Source of the DNA: Tannerella sp.
GTDB taxonomy: Bacteria > Bacteroidota > Bacteroidia > Bacteroidales > Tannerellaceae
Assembly (NCBI GenBank): GCA_031260095.1
Contig: JAIRKN010000035.1
Span: 1-13,986, forward strand
DNA: 13,986 bases
Direction: 5' to 3'
In this document: piece by piece, positions 8,333 through 13,986 of the stretch
Numbering within the stretch: position 1 is the first letter of the stretch
Layout: every line of letters starts with the position of its first letter
The notes under the pieces: generated by a model
The model's input: only the letters and a program-made list of their open reading frames with translations
What the model was told of the DNA's origin: nothing
Databases searched by the model: none
Made by a program: the position numbers and the translations under genes

Positions 8333-8430
8333 TTGGCTATGCGACGTAGTCAGCGTTGGCTATGCTACGTAGTCAGCGTTGACTATGCGACGTAGTCAAC
8401 GTTGGCTATGCGACGTAGTCAGCGTTGGCG
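8333..8430. repeat. Four 23-bp tandem repeats with internal dyad symmetry
   Basis: Unit boundaries are 8333-8355, 8356-8378, 8379-8401 and 8402-8424, followed by a 6-nt start of a fifth unit. Each unit begins TTGGCTATGC or TTGACTATGC and ends in TAGTCAGCG or TAGTCAACG. Unit 2 differs by one base from units 1 and 4 (G to T in the centre, creating the palindrome CTACGTAG); unit 3 differs by two (G to A near each end). The length of 23 is not a multiple of 3 and no ORF is supported, so the array is non-coding. It lies between manA and the susC promoter. Confidence 0.95.
8371..8407. other. Strong inverted repeat centred on the third repeat unit
   Basis: CGTTGACTA (8377-8385) and TAGTCAACG (8393-8401) are perfect 9-bp inverted arms around the 7-nt centre TGCGACG. 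Pairing extends outward to 8371/8407 if G-T pairs are allowed, as in a plus-strand RNA; in the minus-strand transcript only the 9-bp core is perfectly paired. It could be a protein-binding operator, a cruciform, or an RNA hairpin in manA read-through. Confidence 0.7.
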
Positions 8431-8516
8431 CTTTCGGAACAGATCTTTTCCGCCGGTTTCATATCCCAACTTGTAAGATGTCGGCCAATCGTTCGGAATG
8501 AAACGATTCGCAATAA

Positions 8517-9494
8517 TTAAGGGTCAATATATGTTTCTAAAAATCCGGAATCCTGTTCGGTTTCTATTGTTATAGTCTTTGTATCGGCCGGAATAAGGAC
8601 GGTTTGTCCCTGACGGATGTGTAACTCATTCTTTTTGTTATCCCTGATGATAGCTTTACCTTTCGTACATATATATATTACAAAAGAATCAAGCGAAGCA
8701 TGGTCGCGTTGTTGGGTTTTATTGATATTGAGCAGGTTGGTGGTGAAATATTTGCATTTTACGAGTTCCGTCGCTTTATTTTCATGTGGAGTATATTGGG
8801 TTTTACAGTCCGAATAGAACGTATAATCAATCGCATCTATTGCTGCTATGGTATGGAGTTCCCGTTCATTACCATTGGAATCTTTACGGTTGTAGTCATA
8901 AATACGGTACGTAATATTACTGGTCTGTTGTATTTCTGCGATGAAACATCCCGATCCGATTGCGTGTATGCGTCCTGCCGGTAGGAAGAAGACATCGCCC
9001 GGTTTGACGGGATAGCTTTTGAGTATGTCCATAATGGTATTGTTTTCTACGCGATGAAGATATTCGCCGGCGTCTACCGGTTGTGAGAAGCCGCTGTACA
9101 GGATAGCGTCCGGCGCTGCTTTCACGACATACCACATTTCTGTTTTACCGGATGAGTGATGACGTTTAGCGGCCAGTTCGTCACCGGGGTGCACTTGTAC
9201 GGATAAGTTTTCATGTGCATCAATAAACTTTATCAATAACGGGAAAGTGTTGCCGGATTGCCGGAACACGTTTGTTCCGAGCAGTTGCGCTCCATACGTC
9301 TTGATTAACTCATCAATGGTCTTTCCTGCCAGGGGGCCGTTGTTCACAACGGAAAAGTTTTGTTCTACGTGTGAAAGCTCCCAGCTTTCGCCTATCTTTC
9401 TTGAATCGGGGGAAAATCCTTTATAGGGAAGAAGATCTGTCCCTCCCCATATTATTTCTTTAAAAATAGGCTCAAATGTAAGGGGATATAGCAT
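8517..9494 (-). CDS. manA: Type I mannose-6-phosphate isomerase
   Basis: A 325-residue cupin-type phosphomannose isomerase that interconverts mannose 6-phosphate and fructose 6-phosphate in the cytoplasm. The start MLYPLTFEPIFKEIIWGG is the typical beginning of this family. Zinc ligands are visible: Q100 and H102 in SVQVHP, E119 in GKTEMWYV, and H177 in PAGRIHAIG; the conserved arginine region ITYRIYDYNRKD follows (R197). I chose the ATG at 9494 rather than an upstream in-frame one at 9563: the latter would add 23 residues that do not look like the family and would overlap the end of glgB by 64 nt, whereas the chosen start lies 5 nt after the glgB stop. Co-transcribed with glgB by all appearances. 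It may supply mannose or GDP-sugar precursors or help use mannose. Confidence 0.95.
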   Translation of the reverse strand: MLYPLTFEPIFKEIIWGGTDLLPYKGFSPDSRKIGESWELSHVEQNFSVVNNGPLAGKTIDELIKTYGAQLLGTNVFRQSGNTFPLLIKFIDAHENLSVQVHPGDELAAKRHHSSGKTEMWYVVKAAPDAILYSGFSQPVDAGEYLHRVENNTIMDILKSYPVKPGDVFFLPAGRIHAIGSGCFIAEIQQTSNITYRIYDYNRKDSNGNERELHTIAAIDAIDYTFYSDCKTQYTPHENKATELVKCKYFTTNLLNINKTQQRDHASLDSFVIYICTKGKAIIRDNKKNELHIRQGQTVLIPADTKTITIETEQDSGFLETYIDP

Positions 9495-9499
9495 GTTTG

Positions 9500-11521
9500 T
9501 TACGTATTTCGGTTTTTTTTCAATACAATGGCCGAGCGTGCCGGGATGTAGAGTTTTAACCATCCTTTTTTCTCATTTTCATAAAGTTTATCCGGTTGAG
9601 TGAAATGTTCCATCGTATTATCGTTTAATCCATTTCCTCCAAACCGTTTATCATCGGTGTTAAGCGCCACCTTATATTTTCCTTCGGGCACCAGGAATCC
9701 ATAACCGGTAAATGATTGAACAGGATTAAAATTGAAGACAAAAACAAGATCATTTCTCATGTACGCGAGTATCTGATCCCTGTCGTTATCCCCTATTTTT
9801 TGAATGGAGGTGGCCTGAAAGTCTTTTACGCTACGTATAAGGCGGAGCATCTCGCGATCAAAGTCTCCCAGAAAGTGATATTTCAGATTCGGGTTGTCGA
9901 CAAGATCCCATTGGCGACGGGCGTATTTATAGGACCAACCGTTTCCTTCGCGCGGAAAGTCAATCCATTCAGGATGTCCGAATTCATTTCCCATGAAATT
10001 CAGATATCCTCCGTTGATCGTAGTCGCAGTAACTAAGCGTATCATTTTATGTAAGGCCATTCCCCGTTCGACCCTGAAATTAGGATCGCCCACCTGCATG
10101 TGCCAATACATCTCGGCGTCCATTAACCAGAAGACGATGGTTTTGTCGCCGACCAGCGCCTGATCATGGCTTTCTGCATAACTAATCGTTTTCTCTTCTT
10201 TCCGACGATTGGTTGTTTCCCACCATATAGCTGAGGGATGCCAGTCTTCATCCTTCTTTTCTTTTAGCGTTTTGATCCAGAAATCAGGAATATTCATCGC
10301 CATTCTGTAATCGAAACCATATCCTCCGTTTTCAACCCTCGTAGCAAGTCCGGGCATTCCGCTTACTTCTTCCGCAATGGTAACGGCTTTCGGATTGACT
10401 TCGTGTATCAGTTTGTTGGCCAGTGTGAGATAGGCAATAGCGTCGCCGTCCTGACGGCCATTGTAATAATCTCCGTAGTTTGTGAAATCTTCTCCCGAGC
10501 CATGACTGTAATATAACATGGAGGTTACGCCGTCGAAACGGAATCCGTCGAAGTGATATTCTTCCAGCCAGAATTTACAGTTTGATAATAGGAAATGCAG
10601 CACTTCGTTTTTACCGTAATCAAAACAAAGTGAGTCCCAGATCGAATGTTCACGGCGTGCTCCCGTATGAAAATATTGATAACCGGAACCGTCGAAACAA
10701 CCCAATCCTTCCGCTTCATTTTTTACGGCATGGCTGTGCACAATATCCATGATGACAGCGATCCCCATTCCGTGTGCATCGTCAATCAGGCGTTTCAGCT
10801 CGTCCGGCGTTCCGAAGCGTGAAGAGGCGGCAAAAAAACTGCTTACGTGATATCCGAACGAGCCGTAGTAAGGATGTTCCTGTATCGCCATAATCTGGAT
10901 AGCATTGTATCCGTCGCCGGCGATCCTCGGAAGGATGTTTTTACGGAACTCTTCATACGTTCCGGTTTTTTCATCCTGCGACGCCATCCCTATATGACAT
11001 TCGTAGATCAGGAGGGGAGAGGTTTGAGGATTGAAATTTTCATTTCCGAAAGTATATGTTTTTTCAGGCTCCCATACCTGGGCCGAGAATATTTTAGTTT
11101 GTTCATCTTGTACGACTCGCCGGCACCATGCAGGGATTCGTTCTCCGTATCCACCTTCCCATTCAACGAGCAGTTTGTATAAATCCAGGTGATGTATAGA
11201 AACTTCGGGAAGAAGAATTTCCCAATTCCCATTCTCTGTCTTTATTAAGCGGTAGTTTTCGTTTTTCTCCCAATTATTAAATGTACCAATGAGGTAAATA
11301 GCGGTTGCATTGGGCGCCCATTCGCAGAAAAACCAGCCGTTCTGCCGGCGGTGCAACCCGAAATATAAATAGCCCGAAGAGAAGTCGGATAAAGATTGCG
11401 CGCCGTTTTGAGTAATTTCTTTCTCTTTCTCAACGACAAAATTATAACGTCCTTCGATTGCATTACCGTATGGTGTTAACCACGGATCGTCCTGTATTAA
11501 TTGAAGCGTTTTCCCGCTCAT
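9500..11521 (-). CDS. glgB: 1,4-alpha-glucan branching enzyme (GH13_8-type)
   Basis: A 673-residue enzyme that makes alpha-1,6 branches in glycogen-like glucan. An N-terminal CBM48-like module (about 60-150: FCEWAPNATAIYLIGTFNNW) precedes the GH13 barrel (about 170-560) and a C-terminal beta domain. Catalytic residues are the nucleophile D330 in GFRFDGVTSMLY, the acid/base E384 in TIAEEVSGMP, and D453 in SHDQALVGDK. These motif variants, and FMGNEFGHPEWIDFPREGNGWSYKYARRQW, are those of the GH13_8 group that includes eukaryotic branching enzymes, rather than the E. coli-like GH13_9 GlgB. No signal peptide, so cytoplasmic. It is followed by manA after 5 nt; no glycogen synthase or phosphorylase gene is in the window. 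Divergent from the antiporter. Confidence 0.94.
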   Translation of the reverse strand: MSGKTLQLIQDDPWLTPYGNAIEGRYNFVVEKEKEITQNGAQSLSDFSSGYLYFGLHRRQNGWFFCEWAPNATAIYLIGTFNNWEKNENYRLIKTENGNWEILLPEVSIHHLDLYKLLVEWEGGYGERIPAWCRRVVQDEQTKIFSAQVWEPEKTYTFGNENFNPQTSPLLIYECHIGMASQDEKTGTYEEFRKNILPRIAGDGYNAIQIMAIQEHPYYGSFGYHVSSFFAASSRFGTPDELKRLIDDAHGMGIAVIMDIVHSHAVKNEAEGLGCFDGSGYQYFHTGARREHSIWDSLCFDYGKNEVLHFLLSNCKFWLEEYHFDGFRFDGVTSMLYYSHGSGEDFTNYGDYYNGRQDGDAIAYLTLANKLIHEVNPKAVTIAEEVSGMPGLATRVENGGYGFDYRMAMNIPDFWIKTLKEKKDEDWHPSAIWWETTNRRKEEKTISYAESHDQALVGDKTIVFWLMDAEMYWHMQVGDPNFRVERGMALHKMIRLVTATTINGGYLNFMGNEFGHPEWIDFPREGNGWSYKYARRQWDLVDNPNLKYHFLGDFDREMLRLIRSVKDFQATSIQKIGDNDRDQILAYMRNDLVFVFNFNPVQSFTGYGFLVPEGKYKVALNTDDKRFGGNGLNDNTMEHFTQPDKLYENEKKGWLKLYIPARSAIVLKKNRNT

Positions 11522-11559
11522 TCTGTTTTTTTTAAATCAATACACTAATTTTCAACAGA

Positions 11560-11567
11560 CAAAAATA
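11560..11567 (-). promoter_or_regulatory. Candidate -7 box for glgB-manA
   Basis: Minus-strand TATTTTTG matches TAnnTTTG, about 40 nt before the glgB ATG. No clear TTTG -33 box lies at the expected spacing, and the region is very AT-rich, so chance matches are likely. Confidence 0.35.
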
Positions 11568-11629
11568 CTTTTATATTTTAATATAACCATGTTTTATATG
11601 AAATTTCTTGATAAAGATAATTAAAAAGT

Positions 11630-11660
11630 TTTCAATATTTCGTTTTTCTTCCTATCTTTG
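11630..11660 (+). promoter_or_regulatory. Bacteroides-type promoter for the antiporter gene
   Basis: TATCTTTG at 11653-11660 is an exact TAnnTTTG match; TTTC at 11630-11633 (one mismatch from TTTG) lies 19 nt upstream. The ATG follows about 37 nt after the -7 box. It diverges from the glgB promoter in the same 175-nt spacer. Confidence 0.5.
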
Positions 11661-11696
11661 TCTACACTTCAATACATTACAAAGTGATTTTGGAAC

Positions 11697-13986
11697 ATGA
11701 GGAGAGAAATAAAAAAGTTGAGTTTTTACGTCATAATGATTATCGTTTTTGGATCATTAATGTATTTAATCGCGCAAAAAGGCTCTTCTCAACATCTTTC
11801 CGATCAGAATATAATCACGCACACCGAAACACAATCCCTGTACGATGGCTTCCATTTATTTTCGCATCTGACATTGGAACACATTCAGTCGTCGACGGGC
11901 ATTTTATTGTTGCAGATTCTCATTATCCTTGCAGTTTGTCGTATTGTAGGAGTATTATTTAAAAAAATAGGACAACCTTCTGTGATCGGCGAGATCATTG
12001 CGGGTATTATTTTAGGCCCGTCTGTTTTAGGATCTATTTTCCCGCAGGTATCATCCTTTATTTTCCCGGAAGAATCATTTTCAAATATTCAGATATTAAG
12101 TCAGTTCGGCCTCATCCTCTTTATGTATACCATTGGGATGGAACTGGATTTAAGCATAGTGAAAAAACGGTTTCAGGATACGATTCTGATCAGTCACGCC
12201 AGTACGATTGTACCATTTTTTCTCGGTATGCTATTCGCATATTTCATTTACGATACATACGCGAGTGAGGAAGTCCCGTTTCTTTCTTTCGCATTATTTA
12301 TCGGCATATCATTAAGTATTACGGCCTTTCCCGTTCTGGCAAGGATCATTCAGGAACGGGGAATGACAAAAACTCACCTTGGGTCAATTTCTCTGGCAAG
12401 CGCGGCAAACGGTGACATAACGGCCTGGTGCTTATTGGCGGCCGTTATTGCTTATGCCCAGGCGGGAAGCATAAACAACGCCATTTTTAATGTCCTGTTT
12501 TCCCTGGTCTATGTCGTTATCATGTTATTTGTAATACGTCCGTTGTTACGTATTATCGGCAACCTGTACCATAATAAAGAAGTCGTTGATAAATCATTGG
12601 TAGCGCTGATGTTTTTTATCTTACTGGCTTCTTCCTGTGTGACGGAACTCCTTGGCCTGCACGCCTTATTCGGGGCTTTTATTGCGGGAATGATTATGCC
12701 CGAAAATATGAAATTCCGAAAAATAATGAACGAAAAAGTAGAAGATATTTCCCTTGCTTTATTCCTGCCTTTGTTCTTTGTCTATATGGGATTAAAAACA
12801 GAAATAGGATTGATCAATAGCAAAGATATGTTGCTGTTATGCGGCGCATTTATTCTTGTTGCGATCATTGGCAAATTCGGGGGAACACTGATTGCGGCGC
12901 GTCTCTCCAACGAAAGCTGGAAAAACAGCTTGTATATGGGCGCTCTGATGAATACCCGCGGACTCATGGAACTGGTCGTCTTGTCCATAGGCATCGAAAT
13001 GGGAATCCTGACCCCTACGGTTTTTGCCATACTGGTATTGATGACTTTGGTCACAACGTTTATGACTACTCCGTTAATATCCTTTATAAGCCTTTGTTTC
13101 CGTATGTCCGAACGTATAAAACTATATCGTGAAGAGCGGCTTAAAACAAATACATATAAAGTATTACTTTCGTTTGGCAGGGCCAGCAACGGGCAGGTGA
13201 TGCTTGACCTTGCGCACCAGATGTTCTCTAAAAAAACGGAAAAACTGGAAGTTACCGCTCTTCATCTGACAGTTGGCTCGGATATAAATCCGTTGCGTAC
13301 GGAAGATTTTGAAAAAGTCAGTTTCGCACCGATTTTATACGAGGCCAACAAACTGAATATGCTGATAAAAACGAGATACGACGTATGTGGTAATGCGGAA
13401 CAACACATCTGTTCGATCGTAAATACGGAAGATTTTGATTTTCTCCTGGTAGGCGCCGGCGTATCAATGAGTGATCTTTCTACGGATGTTACCGCCCATA
13501 GAACATGGGAAAAAATATTCCGTATCTTCTGGAGAAAAAAAACAGGTAATTTCATTTTTTATCCCGGCTCTTTGATCAAAGATAAATCGAAGGAGTTTAT
13601 CGAAAGAAGTAATTGCAGCGTAGGAGTTTTTGCAAACAGGGGCTTTATTCGTGCCGAGAATATACTGACTGTATTCAATTCCGCAGAAGATCTGATTTTG
13701 TTGGATTATGTGGAACCTTTACAGCGGTCGACACAAGGATTTGTAAAACTAATGAACCGTGTCAGTCCTACCGCTACGGATAGTGAAACGGTGGCCGGCG
13801 CACTGTCGGGATACTTAAAGAAAGCGAAAGAAACAGCCATTCCGTTTGAAAAAAACCTGACTACGGACATCCTGAAAGAAGCGGATTTGATGCTGGTAAG
13901 TTACAATACCTGGTCGATCCTCCTGGAAGAATGTGAAGATATATTACAGGATATGCCCTCCACATTTATCATAGAACATAAAGATT
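11697..13986 (+). CDS. CPA2-family cation:proton antiporter with C-terminal cytoplasmic tail (partial at right edge)
   Basis: At least 763 residues with no stop before the window ends. Residues 10-27 form a first hydrophobic segment (signal anchor or peptide), followed by about 40 polar residues, then the Na+/H+-exchanger domain (about 67-465) with around a dozen membrane segments. Family motifs: IGQPSVIGEIIAGIILGPS (91-109), FGLILFMYTIGMELDL (137-152), LSITAFPVLARI (206-217), NGDITAWCLLA (238-248), LHALFGAFIAGM (321-332) and NTRGLMELVVL (419-429), the last with a membrane-embedded Arg (R421). It exchanges K+ or Na+ for H+ across the inner membrane. The soluble tail (about 485-763) looks like two degenerate universal-stress-protein-like halves (YKVLLSFGRASNGQVMLDLA; SVGVFANRGF...ADLMLVS). 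The ion is not determinable. The start ATG follows a promoter-like box closely. Confidence 0.93.
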   Translation, partial: MRREIKKLSFYVIMIIVFGSLMYLIAQKGSSQHLSDQNIITHTETQSLYDGFHLFSHLTLEHIQSSTGILLLQILIILAVCRIVGVLFKKIGQPSVIGEIIAGIILGPSVLGSIFPQVSSFIFPEESFSNIQILSQFGLILFMYTIGMELDLSIVKKRFQDTILISHASTIVPFFLGMLFAYFIYDTYASEEVPFLSFALFIGISLSITAFPVLARIIQERGMTKTHLGSISLASAANGDITAWCLLAAVIAYAQAGSINNAIFNVLFSLVYVVIMLFVIRPLLRIIGNLYHNKEVVDKSLVALMFFILLASSCVTELLGLHALFGAFIAGMIMPENMKFRKIMNEKVEDISLALFLPLFFVYMGLKTEIGLINSKDMLLLCGAFILVAIIGKFGGTLIAARLSNESWKNSLYMGALMNTRGLMELVVLSIGIEMGILTPTVFAILVLMTLVTTFMTTPLISFISLCFRMSERIKLYREERLKTNTYKVLLSFGRASNGQVMLDLAHQMFSKKTEKLEVTALHLTVGSDINPLRTEDFEKVSFAPILYEANKLNMLIKTRYDVCGNAEQHICSIVNTEDFDFLLVGAGVSMSDLSTDVTAHRTWEKIFRIFWRKKTGNFIFYPGSLIKDKSKEFIERSNCSVGVFANRGFIRAENILTVFNSAEDLILLDYVEPLQRSTQGFVKLMNRVSPTATDSETVAGALSGYLKKAKETAIPFEKNLTTDILKEADLMLVSYNTWSILLEECEDILQDMPSTFIIEHKD

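Noticed and set aside
8333..8430. CRISPR-like array
   Set aside because: The units are directly abutting with no variable spacers and no cas genes; it is a plain tandem repeat.
8487..8508. Inverted repeat AATCGTT / AACGATT just after manA
   Set aside because: Seven weak base pairs with an 8-nt loop and no U tract downstream in the minus-strand transcript; possible but unconvincing terminator.
12782..13189. 135-residue minus-strand reading frame inside the antiporter gene
   Set aside because: Lies opposite the transmembrane and linker region of the antiporter; its sequence is explained as antisense of that gene.

Overview
The window looks like chromosomal DNA from a Bacteroidales-type Bacteroidetes. 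It carries an adjacent SusC/SusD outer-membrane pair with a serine-type sulfatase. Its promoter-like boxes have the TAnnTTTG form typical of Bacteroides rather than -35/-10 hexamers, starts lack strong Shine-Dalgarno sequences, and several proteins (type I phosphomannose isomerase, DUF4294 protein, CPA2 antiporter with a long tail) resemble versions known from this group. No rRNA, tRNA, CRISPR array, transposase or integrase was seen.

Layout: everything from 1 to about 11,520 is on the minus strand. Reading in the direction of transcription there is (i) a glgB-manA pair: a GH13_8 branching enzyme followed 5 nt later by a mannose-6-phosphate isomerase; (ii) a 284-nt spacer with four 23-bp tandem repeats that are also dyad-symmetric, and a good promoter candidate; (iii) a compact susC-susD-sulfatase operon with 6-nt and 27-nt gaps; (iv) a 363-nt spacer with a hairpin and a promoter; (v) a cyclophilin-type PPIase and a DUF4294 protein, 3 nt apart and both with signal peptides; (vi) the first 40 residues of a PIN/PhoH-like protein running off the left edge. 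On the plus strand, from 11697 and off the right edge, a CPA2-type cation:proton antiporter diverges from glgB.

How they work together: the susC-susD-sulfatase unit is a minimal uptake locus. SusD appears surface-exposed (acidic residues after the lipidated Cys), SusC is the TonB-dependent channel, and the sulfatase lipoprotein lacks that export signal, so it probably desulfates the imported ligand in the periplasm. No glycosidase or dedicated regulator is present, so the ligand and its control are unknown. glgB and manA belong to core storage-polysaccharide and mannose metabolism. The region is mostly ordinary accessory/core Bacteroidetes DNA. The least explained element is the repeat array just upstream of the susC promoter.
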